Shown: positions 1 to 8,334, counted from the first letter of the stretch. The stretch is 38,923 nucleotides of DNA from Bacillota bacterium (GCA_023424995.1 JAFADH010000106.1:1-38923), one strand, 5' to 3'. Translations and numbers: made by a program. The notes: generated by a model not told the origin, from the letters alone.

Positions 1-187
1 CGTCCGGCTCAGGGGCATTGGACATGGATGTCCATATGCGCCGACCGACAAATTGTCATTACGTATATCCCACTTTTCTTTCCGGCTTTTCCTGTGCCTA
101 GTCCAATAGATCGCAGACAACGTTTCCGAACGGGATACCACCGCTCCCGGTCACTACCACCCCTGCATCCGTTCCTTTGTTAATAAC
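1..187. other. Region downstream of nifJ, no complete gene
   Basis: No complete gene is visible. On the minus strand the frame of nifJ stays open for 29 codons after its TAG stop (about 187 down to 98), reading a glycine-rich peptide that includes VVVTGSGGIPFG, then ends at TAG. It has no start codon of its own and I do not recognise it. Two small palindromes are present: GGACAT-GG-ATGTCC near 20-33 and GACAA-A-TTGTC near 48-58. No T-tailed terminator for nifJ is seen, so its transcript may continue past the window edge. Confidence 0.4.
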
Positions 188-3100
188 CTAAAACTTTATC
201 TGTACCGCTTCCGCTTCTGCCATCTGTTTATATATCTGATACTTCTCCCTTGCATAATGTTCCGCTCTCCTAAAGAGCTCCTCTGCCTGATCAGGGAACG
301 TCTTCTCCAGCGAACTGTAGCGCACCTGCCCTAAGATAAAGTCCCGGAAGCTCTCCGTAGGCTCCCTGGAATCCAGAACAAACGGATTCTTGCCTTCCTC
401 CTTCAGCTTCGGATTATATCGGTACAGATGCCAGTAACCGGCCTGTACTGCCTTCTTAATGGTAGCCATGCTATGTCCCATGCCTTCTTTGATTCCATGA
501 TTGATACAGGGTGCATAGGCAATTACAATGGAGGGGCCATGATGCGCTTCCGCTTCCCGGAAGGCTTTGATCAGCTGGGTATTATCCGCATTGATGCCCA
601 CCTGCGCCACATAGACATTGCCATAGGTCATCATCATACGGCCGAGATCCTTCTTGCCCTGCCGCTTTCCGGAGGCTGCGAATTTCGCAATGGCTGCGGT
701 AGGAGTTGATTTTGAGGACTGACCGCCGGTATTGGAGTATACCTCCGTATCAAATACCAGAACGTTCACATCTTCGCCGGAAGCCATTACATGATCCAGA
801 CCTCCGTATCCGATATCATAAGCCCAGCCGTCACCGCCTACCAGCCAGACGGAACGCTTTGTGAGGTAATCCCTGTTTTCGTTGATTTCTTTCACAAGCT
901 CCGATATTTCTACATCTGTAGACACGAAATCTTCCAGTGTGTCAAGGACTTTCCGGCTTGCTTCCTCGGAAGCTATCCCGTCGTCTTTATAATGAATCCA
1001 GTCATGGAAGGCTTCCTTGATCTTTTCTTCTACATTCATAGAATTAAGCTTGCGCATATTGTCATGCAGCTTATTCCGGATCTGTTTGACCGCAAGATAC
1101 ATGCCGTATCCGAATTCCGCATTATCCTCGAACAGAGAGTTCGCCCAGGAGGGTCCTTTCCCTTCCCTGTTGACAGTATAGGCGGTGCTGGGCGCTGAGG
1201 CTGCCCAGATGGAGGAACAGCCGGTCGCATTGGCTATCATCATCCGTTCTCCGAATAACTGGGTCAGCAGCTTGATATAAGGAGTCTCACCGCAGCCGGC
1301 ACAAGCTCCGGAGAATTCGATCAGGGGCTGCTTGAACTGGCTGTCCTTGAAGGCCTGTCCATAGGACAGCTTCTCTTTAAAGCTTATATTCTCTATGGCA
1401 AATTCCCAATTGATTACTTCCTTGGGCAGCTGGGAGGCGATCGGTTTCATAATAAGAGCTTTATCCCTGGCAGGGCACACGTCGGCACAGTTGCCGCAGC
1501 CGGTGCAGTCCATGGGACTTACCTGGATTTTATAATGATAGCCTTCGAAGTTCTTTCCTGTCGCTTTTTTGGTCTCAAAGGATACCGGCGCTCTGCCAAG
1601 CTCCTCCTCATCCAGAAGAAACGGCCGGATAACCGCATGGGGACATACATAGGAGCACTGGTTGCACTGGATGCAGCGGTCAAGGATCCATTCCGGTATA
1701 TTAACGGCAATTCCGCGCTTTTCATATGCTGTGACTCCGGAGGGGAAGGTTCCGTCCTCCCTTGCGTGAAAGGCACTGACCGGCAGATCTCCGCCCTTCA
1801 TTCCGTTCATGGGACGCATGATCTCCCGGATAAAGTCCGGTTCTTTCACCGTCTCCTGTTCCTGGGGATCAAGTGTCTTCCATTCCTTGGGAATATGGAC
1901 CTTATGAATGGACTTGATTCCCTGCTCCACCGCCTCCTCATTCATCTTAACTACCTTTTCGCCTTTTTTGCCGTACAACTTATGAATACCGGACTTTAGC
2001 TCCTTCAGATATACCTCTTCCGTCAACACGTCCGTAAGCTTAAAGAAGGCCCCCTGCATGATCATATTAATGCGGTTGCCAAGTCCTATCTTCTCCGCTA
2101 TCTTAATGGCATTGATCGTATAGAATTTAGCCTCCTTTTCCGCAAGCTGCTTCTTCATCACAGCCGGCAGGTTCTTATCCAGTTCTTCCTTATCCCAGTT
2201 GGTATTAAGAACAAAGATTCCTCCCGGCTTTAAGCTCTGCAGAAGATCATATTTGTTCACATAGGACTGGTTATGGCAGGCCGCATAATCTGCATGGGAT
2301 ACCAGATACGGTGAACGGATATCCTCCTTGCCGAAGCGCAGATGGGATACGGTAAGACCGCCTGATTTCTTTGAATCATAGTCAAAGTAGGCTTGTACGT
2401 ACAGATCTGAGTTATCGCCGATAATCTTGATTGCCTGCTTATTGGCACCGACAGTACCGTCCGATCCAAGTCCCCAGATCTGACAGGAGATCATACCCTC
2501 CGGCTCCGCCTGAATATCCCTTACCGGATCCAGAGAGGTCTTGGTAACATCGTCATCAATTCCGATTGTAAAGCCGTTCTTTGAATACTCTCTTTTCAGA
2601 TTCTGGAATACCGCTGCGATATGACTGGGATTCGTGTCCTTGGAAGCAAGACCGTAACGCCCTCCCACTATCACAGGTGCCTTGGGATTGCCCGCATAAC
2701 AGGAGCATACATCCAGATAAAGAGGTTCCCCTATGGCTCCCGGTTCCTTGGTCCGGTCAAGGACCGCAATTTTCTTTACCGTATCCGGCAGCTTCTTAAG
2801 AAAATGCTCCATGGAGAACGGACGGTACAGCCGTACCTTGACCAGGCCGTATTTTTCGCCTTTGCTGTTGAAGTAATCCACCGTCTGCTCGATGGTTTTT
2901 ATTACGGAACCCATTGCAATGATAACATATTCCGCATCCTTTGCTCCGTAATAATCAAACAGATTGTATTTTCTGCCGGTATAGCCTTCCAGCTTTGCCA
3001 TATACTCTTCCACTATGGGTATTATATTCTGATAATAAGGATTGGAGGCTTCCCTGCCCTGGAAGTAAATATCGGAATTCTGGGCAGTGCCCCGGATCAC

Positions 3101-3739
3101 CGGATGATTGGGGGATAATGCTCTGTCTCGAAAGCTCCGGATTGCTTCCATATCCACCAGTTCCCCATAATCCCGGTATTCCAAAGCCTCTACCTTCTGG
3201 ACCTCATGGGAGGTACGGAAGCCGTCAAAGAAATGGACAAAGGGCAGCCTTCCCTTAATGGCTGCCAGATGTGCTATGGGAGCCAGGTCCATGACCTCCT
3301 GCACGGAGCCGGAAGCAAGTAATGCGCATCCCGTCTGTCTGGCAGCCATTACATCCTGATGATCGCCGAAGATGCTCAGCGCATGGGTCGCTATCGCTCT
3401 TGCGCTTACATGGATGACGCCCGGCAGCAGCTCGCCTGCCACCTTATACATATTAGGTATCATTAATAATAATCCCTGTGAGGCTGTAAAGGTAGTTGTT
3501 AAAGCTCCTGCCTGCAGGGATCCGTGGAAAGCTCCGGAAGCCCCCGCTTCCGACTGCATCTCAACAACATTCACTTCCTGTCCGAAGATATTCTTTCTCC
3601 CGTTAGCAGCCCATTCATCCGTGGATTCCGCCATGCCGGATGAAGGAGTAATCGGGTAAATCGCAGCTACCTCCGTAAAGGCGTAAGCAGCATAGGCGGC
3701 TGCGGTGTTACCATCCACTGTCATTTGAATCTTGCCCAT
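188..3739 (-). CDS. nifJ: Pyruvate:ferredoxin (flavodoxin) oxidoreductase
   Basis: Oxidatively decarboxylates pyruvate to acetyl-CoA and CO2 and passes electrons to ferredoxin or flavodoxin in the cytoplasm, the central pyruvate step of anaerobes. At 1183 residues it is the single-chain homodimeric type with fused gamma, alpha, delta and beta parts. The N-terminus has the family signature around TDEWAANGRKNIFGQ. Two ferredoxin-type [4Fe-4S] motifs are visible, CIQCNQCSYVCP near residue 690 and CTGCGNCADVCP near 745. The TPP-binding beta part begins at CAGCGETPY near 811 and includes GGDGWAYDIGYGGLDH near 970 and the YSNTGGQ segment. The start is supported by a GAGG ribosome binding site (aatgaggattacg). 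It lies 45 bases downstream of the DUF3787-type gene and may share its transcript. Function is certain at family level; physiological pyruvate specificity is inferred from overall conservation. Confidence 0.97.
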   Translation of the reverse strand: MGKIQMTVDGNTAAAYAAYAFTEVAAIYPITPSSGMAESTDEWAANGRKNIFGQEVNVVEMQSEAGASGAFHGSLQAGALTTTFTASQGLLLMIPNMYKVAGELLPGVIHVSARAIATHALSIFGDHQDVMAARQTGCALLASGSVQEVMDLAPIAHLAAIKGRLPFVHFFDGFRTSHEVQKVEALEYRDYGELVDMEAIRSFRDRALSPNHPVIRGTAQNSDIYFQGREASNPYYQNIIPIVEEYMAKLEGYTGRKYNLFDYYGAKDAEYVIIAMGSVIKTIEQTVDYFNSKGEKYGLVKVRLYRPFSMEHFLKKLPDTVKKIAVLDRTKEPGAIGEPLYLDVCSCYAGNPKAPVIVGGRYGLASKDTNPSHIAAVFQNLKREYSKNGFTIGIDDDVTKTSLDPVRDIQAEPEGMISCQIWGLGSDGTVGANKQAIKIIGDNSDLYVQAYFDYDSKKSGGLTVSHLRFGKEDIRSPYLVSHADYAACHNQSYVNKYDLLQSLKPGGIFVLNTNWDKEELDKNLPAVMKKQLAEKEAKFYTINAIKIAEKIGLGNRINMIMQGAFFKLTDVLTEEVYLKELKSGIHKLYGKKGEKVVKMNEEAVEQGIKSIHKVHIPKEWKTLDPQEQETVKEPDFIREIMRPMNGMKGGDLPVSAFHAREDGTFPSGVTAYEKRGIAVNIPEWILDRCIQCNQCSYVCPHAVIRPFLLDEEELGRAPVSFETKKATGKNFEGYHYKIQVSPMDCTGCGNCADVCPARDKALIMKPIASQLPKEVINWEFAIENISFKEKLSYGQAFKDSQFKQPLIEFSGACAGCGETPYIKLLTQLFGERMMIANATGCSSIWAASAPSTAYTVNREGKGPSWANSLFEDNAEFGYGMYLAVKQIRNKLHDNMRKLNSMNVEEKIKEAFHDWIHYKDDGIASEEASRKVLDTLEDFVSTDVEISELVKEINENRDYLTKRSVWLVGGDGWAYDIGYGGLDHVMASGEDVNVLVFDTEVYSNTGGQSSKSTPTAAIAKFAASGKRQGKKDLGRMMMTYGNVYVAQVGINADNTQLIKAFREAEAHHGPSIVIAYAPCINHGIKEGMGHSMATIKKAVQAGYWHLYRYNPKLKEEGKNPFVLDSREPTESFRDFILGQVRYSSLEKTFPDQAEELFRRAEHYAREKYQIYKQMAEAEAVQIKF

Positions 3740-3784
3740 TCGTAATCCTCATTTCTCTCAATAAGTTTATTTTTTCACTTTTTA

Positions 3785-3979
3785 CTATAATTTGCTGCCG
3801 TTATCCACCCATTCCTTGGCATCCACCACATTCTCAATAGAAGGCTTATTCACATTATCCTCCTCATACTTATCCGCACAATTCTGCCAGGCAGCGGTGC
3901 ATTCGCAGTTCGTAGCCTTCACGGTATGAAGGCGCTTATTATTGTTCCCCTTTAGATTATCCTTATGGTTTGTTGTCAT
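3785..3979 (-). CDS. Small DUF3787-type protein (spore-surface family candidate)
   Basis: This 64-residue soluble protein has no membrane segment. Its tail (TAAW near residue 28, then NVVDAKEWVDN) matches my recollection of DUF3787, small clostridial proteins with a TAAW motif and a C-terminal V-x-x-AKEWVDEN motif, some annotated as spore surface proteins. Three cysteines lie in the middle (NCEC...C). The start is well supported: GGAGG sits about eight bases upstream of the ATG. Its stop is 45 bases before nifJ with no hairpin between, so co-transcription is plausible. The leader carries two direct CTGTTAAT repeats spaced 10 bp apart. Family assignment is moderately sure. No molecular function is known to me. 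Confidence 0.7.
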   Translation of the reverse strand: MTTNHKDNLKGNNNKRLHTVKATNCECTAAWQNCADKYEEDNVNKPSIENVVDAKEWVDNGSKL

Positions 3980-4005
3980 TTACATTTCCTCCGTTTCTAA
4001 GAACA

Positions 4006-4023
4006 CTGTTAATCGCTGTTAAT
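4006..4023. repeat. Direct repeat CTGTTAAT x2, one helical turn apart
   Basis: CTGTTAAT occurs at 4006-4013 and 4016-4023, 27-44 bases upstream of the DUF3787-type start. On the coding strand this reads ATTAACAG twice. The half-site resembles the TTAACAA half of Rex operators, but the orientation is direct, not inverted, so a Rex site is not claimed. Confidence 0.3.
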
Positions 4024-4088
4024 AACATTGTTTCCGAATTTATAAGTAACTATTACATTTCAAAAAGATAAGTTATATCCATAATTAA

Positions 4089-4208
4089 TAAAGAAAAGAA
4101 CCGTATGGCAGCCTTTTGGTATGCTCCCTCCTAAGTGACAAGTTTTATTATTTTACTTGTCTACCTATAAGGGCATACCGAAAGGCTGCCATACGGTTCT
4201 TTTCTTTA
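4089..4208. repeat. 120-bp long inverted repeat flanked by TA (MITE-like, or bidirectional terminator)
   Basis: Arms of 35 bases at 4090-4124 and 4173-4207 are complementary at all but one position, and that one can form G:T. The arms start AAAGAAAAG and end CTTTTCTTT. The 48-base centre contains a nested inverted repeat, GACAAG 4137-4142 with CTTGTC 4156-4161, and its flanks pair partly as well, so the whole unit folds as one long hairpin. TA dinucleotides sit at both outer ends (4089-4090 and 4207-4208), the target duplication typical of IS630/Tc1-mariner elements. Both neighbours are on the minus strand, and the element separates the permease from the DUF3787-type/nifJ unit. It may also act as a terminator in either direction, but a 35-bp stem far exceeds normal terminators. 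There is no coding capacity. Confidence 0.75.
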
Positions 4209-4230
4209 CTGCAGCTTAAGCTGGTATTAT

Positions 4231-5568
4231 TTATGATATCTTACTCTTATTTTTCTTATAATAGAAATATCCGGCTGCTATGATCAAGAAACAGATAATG
4301 AAATAATACACGAACAGCGGATGTGTTACGCTTCCCGATAGAATTACCAGGGAACCGATGGTGGCAAGCACCGGAATTACATATCCTTTGAAGGCTCCCT
4401 TGATCGTTCCCTTCCTGGCAAGCTTCATAACGGTAAAATAAAGTACGATGTAATTCAGATAACTCACGCCGATGGCAATTTCGGACACATCGCCTCTCAT
4501 GTTGTTCTTTTGCGTGAAATAATGGATTGCCATCCACAGAAGCGAAAGAACATATGCGGCCAAGGCAGAATTCACGGGCATGCCCCCAAGCTTTTTCTCT
4601 TCCTTTTTAAGCCAGCCGCTTGCCGGGATCATATTACGCAGAGCCATGGAATACGGCATGCGGATAAATCCTAAGACCAGACCGTTCACCGTACCCAGTA
4701 CGGAGATAACAACGAAGGTCAGAATGATTTTAGCACCGGTATTACCAAACAGCTGATTCGCTGCGGTGAATACGGATCCGTCACCCTGTTCCATAATGTC
4801 CGCCGGGCCGATCAATGCGGTAATGCCGACAAAATACGCAATATATGCCAATAAAATCACTAAGGGTGATATGGTCAATGCCAAAGGAAGATTTCTCTTG
4901 CTGTTCTTGATCTCATTGCCGATGGAGGTGGATACAATCCAGCCGTCAAAGGAAAATGCAATGGGTGCAAATGCCGCAAGCCATCCGAAGGAGGAGGTAG
5001 CCGCCTGAAAGCTCTTAGCGCTTTCCACTGTGATTTCACCGGGATTCCCCAGGAATAGACCTGCTGCTGCGATAATAACCAGCGGTATCGTCTTAATAAT
5101 CATGGCAGCATTCTGAAAATAACCGCCAAGCTTGGCTGATAACGCATTCAGGATAAATAATACGGTTAAGCTTGCCAGACCGATTAATATTGTAGTTTCC
5201 AGGGAGAACTCCAGACCGAACAGCTGGCTGATGTAGATGCCGGTAACCCAGGCAACCACCGCAGCAAGGGTCGGCAGATAAAGAAAGGTCTGGAACCACC
5301 CAAAAGCACAGGAAGGCCCAATTCCCACAAATTCCTCCGTATATGCAATCACACCGCCCGGTTTATCCGTCAGGTTTGCTAACTGGGAGATTGCAAGACA
5401 GCCAAATACAATAGCTATGGCAGCAACGGCAAAAATAATAATTCCCAATAATACGTTTCCATTGGTGTAGCTCAGGACATCATCGGCTTTAAAGAATATA
5501 CCGGAGCCGATGACAATTCCGGTGATCATAGTAATTGCAGTAAATAAACCATACCTTCTCTTATTCAT
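4231..5568 (-). CDS. APC-family amino acid permease
   Basis: A polytopic cytoplasmic-membrane transporter of the amino acid/polyamine/organocation superfamily, 445 residues with about 12 hydrophobic helices, the usual size. The first helix carries the family's glycine-rich substrate-backbone motif, GIVIGSGIFF near residue 18, followed by FKADDVL. A lysine-rich tail (YYKKNKSK) marks a cytoplasmic C-terminus. The overall pattern is closest to LAT/YfnA-like members; the substrate cannot be read from sequence. The ATG is preceded by AGAAAGGA about six bases away. A good promoter (TTGTAT-17-TATAAT) lies about 110 bases upstream. The gene is alone, bounded downstream by the long palindrome. Confidence 0.9.
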   Translation of the reverse strand: MNKRRYGLFTAITMITGIVIGSGIFFKADDVLSYTNGNVLLGIIIFAVAAIAIVFGCLAISQLANLTDKPGGVIAYTEEFVGIGPSCAFGWFQTFLYLPTLAAVVAWVTGIYISQLFGLEFSLETTILIGLASLTVLFILNALSAKLGGYFQNAAMIIKTIPLVIIAAAGLFLGNPGEITVESAKSFQAATSSFGWLAAFAPIAFSFDGWIVSTSIGNEIKNSKRNLPLALTISPLVILLAYIAYFVGITALIGPADIMEQGDGSVFTAANQLFGNTGAKIILTFVVISVLGTVNGLVLGFIRMPYSMALRNMIPASGWLKKEEKKLGGMPVNSALAAYVLSLLWMAIHYFTQKNNMRGDVSEIAIGVSYLNYIVLYFTVMKLARKGTIKGAFKGYVIPVLATIGSLVILSGSVTHPLFVYYFIICFLIIAAGYFYYKKNKSKIS

Positions 5569-5675
5569 TTGTTAATCCTTTCTGGAATATATACTTTTCG
5601 TGCATGGAACAATCACTGGAACAGATATGGACTAATCTATTAATCATAGATTTATTCATCACACACAACTTTGCT

Positions 5676-5704
5676 ATTATAACATTTTCCCTCAAAATAT
5701 ACAA
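5676..5704 (-). promoter_or_regulatory. Sigma-A type promoter for the APC permease
   Basis: Minus-strand -35 TTGTAT (5699-5704), 17-base spacer and perfect -10 TATAAT (5676-5681). It gives a leader of about 100 bases containing a small inverted repeat, AATCTA with TAGATT, around 5634-5652. No T-box or known riboswitch motif was seen in the leader. Confidence 0.7.
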
Positions 5705-5845
5705 GAATTATTCAACTATTATGCACAATTCCCAGTAAAACGATGCCGGACAAAAATTTGAATTAACAGACGAACTTGTTAAAACTGTGCAGTTTCATTC
5801 TAAAAATGCGCCGTTTCATTCCGAACCGGTATTTTGTTGCACAAT

Positions 5846-5880
5846 AAAACTGAGAGTATATAATTCTCAGTTTTTTCTGA
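5846..5880. terminator. Bidirectional intrinsic terminator hairpin
   Basis: AAAACTGAGA (5846-5855) pairs perfectly with TCTCAGTTTT (5865-5874) around a 9-base loop. There is a T6 run on the plus side, and the minus strand reads TTTTATT after the stem. It lies just past the P-II remnant, so it probably ended that gene's transcript and now serves the cyclase gene upstream. Confidence 0.7.
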
Positions 5881-5893
5881 ATATTATCAACTC

Positions 5894-6061
5894 TCAGCTT
5901 ATAATTATACAAGATATCCGCTTTTCTAAAATTACGTCATTGCCTTTCTCACCGGTTCTGATCCGGATTGCTTCTTCCACGTTATACACAAATATCTCTC
6001 CGCCGCCAATGTCACCGGAGCGGGCATTGCCATAGTTATTATAAATATAATATACTTCCGC
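5894..6061 (-). pseudogene. C-terminal remnant of a P-II (GlnB/NifI-type) signalling protein
   Basis: Read on the minus strand, the frame ending in TGA at 5896-5894 encodes RSGDIGGGEIFVYNVEEAI followed by RIRTGEKGNDVI (roughly 6028 down to 5925). This is the P-II C-terminal half: the (T)G-x-IG-x-GKIFV strand and the RIRTGE-x-G segment that form the ATP/2-oxoglutarate binding cleft. The N-terminal half and T-loop are gone. An in-frame TAA lies about 10 codons upstream of the homology and no start codon or ribosome binding site is present. The tail after GNDVI (LEKRISC...) is not P-II-like. It sits ten bases after the cyclase stop. I read it as a deletion-derived pseudogene. Intact P-II proteins usually sit with amtB, glutamine synthetase or nitrogenase genes, none of which are here. 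Confidence 0.8.
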
Positions 6062-6070
6062 TTAATTTTA

Positions 6071-6706
6071 TTATTTCAATAATACTGCGCGAACAGGAGC
6101 AGCCTCTGCTCCTACTATATTCAAGGGAACAGCGATTAATACATATTCCCCTTCCTCAACCTCCTTAAGCCTCAGCCCTTCCAGGATATGAACGCCGGCA
6201 TTCATCAGCTGAAGATGTGTCTCGTGCCCCGGCTGGCTTCGTTCGACTCCGAGGGCATCGGTACCGACACCTGCAATATTCTTATCCGCAAGATATCCGG
6301 CACCCGATTCATCAAGATAGATGAACTCCTTCTCCAATATCGGCTCAAAGGAATTCCTGGTTTTAAAGAGAATAAAATCCCCCTTGGAGATATCTTTCTC
6401 TTCCAGATCCTGCCTGGTTATTTTTTCTTTCACTGCCGTCAGGTCGATTACTTTGCATTTGGAAATCATCTGGCCGGGGTCAAGGGTATCTATAGTATTT
6501 CCATGTGGTATCATATGCAGGGTTCTGTCCATATGTGTTCCTGTATGCAGATTTATTTCCAGCCGGCTTTCGTATACGCTTCCCGTGGAATGATCGCTAT
6601 CCACCGACAGCTTGGGCCGTTTCTCTTCCTTTCCCTTGTATACCGGCATGGTTTGGGTAATCGGCATGGAGATATCATATACTTTCGTGTAATTAAGATC
6701 CATCAT
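6071..6706 (-). CDS. Cyclase-family (kynurenine formamidase-like) metal hydrolase
   Basis: A 211-residue cytoplasmic protein of the putative cyclase family (PF04199), which includes bacterial arylformamidase KynB and various amidohydrolases. The metal-binding motif HTGTHMD is at residues 54-60. The N-terminus DISMPI...MPVYKG is the usual first strand with the conserved P-x-Y/W, and H-x-x-H-x-x-L (HETHLQLM) with a downstream LEGL supplies the second active-site part. Two adjacent ATG codons are possible: the second (6703) is 7 bases from GGAG and gives the more normal spacing. No tryptophan-catabolic neighbours are present, so kynurenine hydrolysis is not implied. It lies 55 bases after zwf with no clear terminator between and may be read with it. 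Substrate unknown. Confidence 0.85.
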   Translation of the reverse strand: MMDLNYTKVYDISMPITQTMPVYKGKEEKRPKLSVDSDHSTGSVYESRLEINLHTGTHMDRTLHMIPHGNTIDTLDPGQMISKCKVIDLTAVKEKITRQDLEEKDISKGDFILFKTRNSFEPILEKEFIYLDESGAGYLADKNIAGVGTDALGVERSQPGHETHLQLMNAGVHILEGLRLKEVEEGEYVLIAVPLNIVGAEAAPVRAVLLK

Positions 6707-6761
6707 TGTTCTCCCGTCTTTTGATATTTCTTTTACTTGATAAGGAATTCAATATAATGCT

Positions 6762-8267
6762 TTATATATGCCACCATTTTCTGCCGTCCCTGGCCAGTAA
6801 TTCAAAAGATCTCACCGGTCCCATGGAACCAGAATCATAATTGGGGAACTGGCTCTTCTTCTGCTCCCTGTATCCTATCAGTTTATCCGCAACCGTCCAG
6901 GCGGCTTCCACCTCATCCCATCTGGAGAACAAGGTCGCATCTCCCCTTAAGATATCATAGATCAGCCGTTCATACGCCTCCGGGGTATTGCCCTGGGTGG
7001 GATTGTAATAGCTGGTATCCATCTTCGTGGGTACAATACCGTTATGGGTATTAAAATCCTTGGTATTAAACTGAAAGAACACTCCCACATTGGGCTGGAT
7101 ACGCAGTACCAGCAGATTAGGCTCCTGGACATCCTGATCCTTAAAGTACAGGATATTAGGTAAATCCTTGAATTGGACTACTATCTCGGCAGAGCTCTTG
7201 GCAAGCCGTTTACCGGTTCTGATGTAGAAGGGAGTCCCTGCCCAGCGGAAATTATTGATATGAAGCTTCATGGCTATAAAGGTCTCCGTATCGGAATTCT
7301 TCGGGACACCCGTTTCTTCCTTATACCCCGGCACAGGAACTCCTTCTATCACTCCCGGTCCGTATTGTCCGAAGACAACATTGTTTTTAAGAAATTCCGG
7401 GGTTATCTCTTCGATGGCTTCAAGAACCTTTTGTTTCTCTGACCGGATGGAATCCATCTTCAGATTCACCGGAGGTTCCATGGCTACCAGTGTCAAAATC
7501 TGAAGAATATGATTCTGTACCATATCCCTCATGGCCCCGGAATGCTCATAATAGCCTCCCCTGGTTCCCACACCCATATTTTCAGTCAGGGATATCTGGA
7601 TATTATCAATAAATTTATTATTCCATATGGACTCAAAGATGGAATTGCAGAATCGCAATACCATAATATTCTGTATCATTTCTTTTCCGAGGTAGTGGTC
7701 AATCCGATAGATGCTTTTCTCCGGAAATACCTCGAGAAGCTTGTTATTGAGCTTGCTGGCCGTCTTTAAATCTTTACCGAAGGGCTTCTCGATAATCAGT
7801 CTGCTGAAGGCTCCTTCCGCATCGGCCATATTGCTGAACTGCAGCCCCTGGACTATGGTCTCAAAATATTCCGGGGCAACTGCCAGATAGAACACCCGGT
7901 TGCCGTCCGTTTGCACTTTATTGTCTATTTCCTCCAGATATGCCTTCAGCGCCTCATATCCATTCATGTTAGTAAAATCAAACTGATAATAAAAAATCAT
8001 GTCTTTCAGCCTTGCCCAGACAGCTTCATCAACTTTATTGCGTGAATACCGGTGAATGGAGGCATAAACCTCCTGAAGATATTGTTCACGGGTCTTATCC
8101 CTTCGTCCGATGGATACTATGGCAAAATGCTCCGGAATCAATTGGTCCAGAATCAGATTATATACTGCCGGCATCAGCTTCCGATGTGTCAGATCTCCGG
8201 TTCCTCCGAAGATCACAAGGATGGCTGAGGAATCCTGATCTGTCTTTTCAATCCTGTTTTGATTCAT
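6762..8267 (-). CDS. zwf: Glucose-6-phosphate 1-dehydrogenase
   Basis: Oxidises glucose-6-phosphate to 6-phosphogluconolactone with NADP+, the entry to the oxidative pentose phosphate pathway. The N-terminal Rossmann motif VIFGGTGDLTHRKLMP and the active-site signature RIDHYLGKE (near residue 190, with the substrate-binding lysine and histidine) are intact. The conserved WAGTPFYIRTGKRL segment is also present. Length, about 501 residues, is normal. An ATG six bases further upstream (8273) has only one base of spacing from GGAGG, whereas the ATG at 8267 has seven, so I place the start at 8267 (MNQNRIEK). gnd lies directly upstream on the same strand across a 133-base spacer with its own candidate promoter and operator. 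No lactonase gene (pgl/devB) is visible. Confidence 0.96.
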   Translation of the reverse strand: MNQNRIEKTDQDSSAILVIFGGTGDLTHRKLMPAVYNLILDQLIPEHFAIVSIGRRDKTREQYLQEVYASIHRYSRNKVDEAVWARLKDMIFYYQFDFTNMNGYEALKAYLEEIDNKVQTDGNRVFYLAVAPEYFETIVQGLQFSNMADAEGAFSRLIIEKPFGKDLKTASKLNNKLLEVFPEKSIYRIDHYLGKEMIQNIMVLRFCNSIFESIWNNKFIDNIQISLTENMGVGTRGGYYEHSGAMRDMVQNHILQILTLVAMEPPVNLKMDSIRSEKQKVLEAIEEITPEFLKNNVVFGQYGPGVIEGVPVPGYKEETGVPKNSDTETFIAMKLHINNFRWAGTPFYIRTGKRLAKSSAEIVVQFKDLPNILYFKDQDVQEPNLLVLRIQPNVGVFFQFNTKDFNTHNGIVPTKMDTSYYNPTQGNTPEAYERLIYDILRGDATLFSRWDEVEAAWTVADKLIGYREQKKSQFPNYDSGSMGPVRSFELLARDGRKWWHI

Positions 8268-8289
8268 AAGCATCCCTCCTTCCTTCTAT

Positions 8290-8303
8290 AATACAATTGT
8301 ATT
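8290..8303. promoter_or_regulatory. Perfect 14-bp palindrome at the zwf promoter
   Basis: AATACAATTGTATT is its own reverse complement. It lies 23-36 bases upstream of the zwf start, immediately downstream of the candidate -10, where a repressor would block initiation. The regulator is unknown; GntR-type operators can look similar. Confidence 0.45.
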
Positions 8304-8305
8304 CC

Positions 8306-8334
8306 ACTATATGGATTTACATTTACAGTTATAA
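8306..8334 (-). promoter_or_regulatory. Candidate promoter for zwf
   Basis: Minus-strand TTATAA (8329-8334), 17-base spacer, TATAGT (8306-8311). The -35 is weak, but spacing and position (TSS around the palindrome) fit. It lies in the gnd-zwf spacer, so zwf may also be read through from gnd. Confidence 0.4.

Noticed and set aside
188..3739. Long opposite-strand frames across nifJ, gnd, zwf and the V-ATPase genes
   Set aside because: Shadows of real genes: each lies antisense to a full-length conserved protein, and none has a ribosome binding site or family motif.
4090..4207. Calling the long palindrome an ordinary intrinsic terminator
   Set aside because: The 35-bp arms, 48-base structured centre and TA borders go well beyond a terminator, although it may function as one.
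5787..6168. Overlapping plus-strand frames after the permease promoter
   Set aside because: They overlap the bidirectional terminator and the antisense of the P-II remnant, whose minus-strand frame has clear homology; no ribosome binding site.
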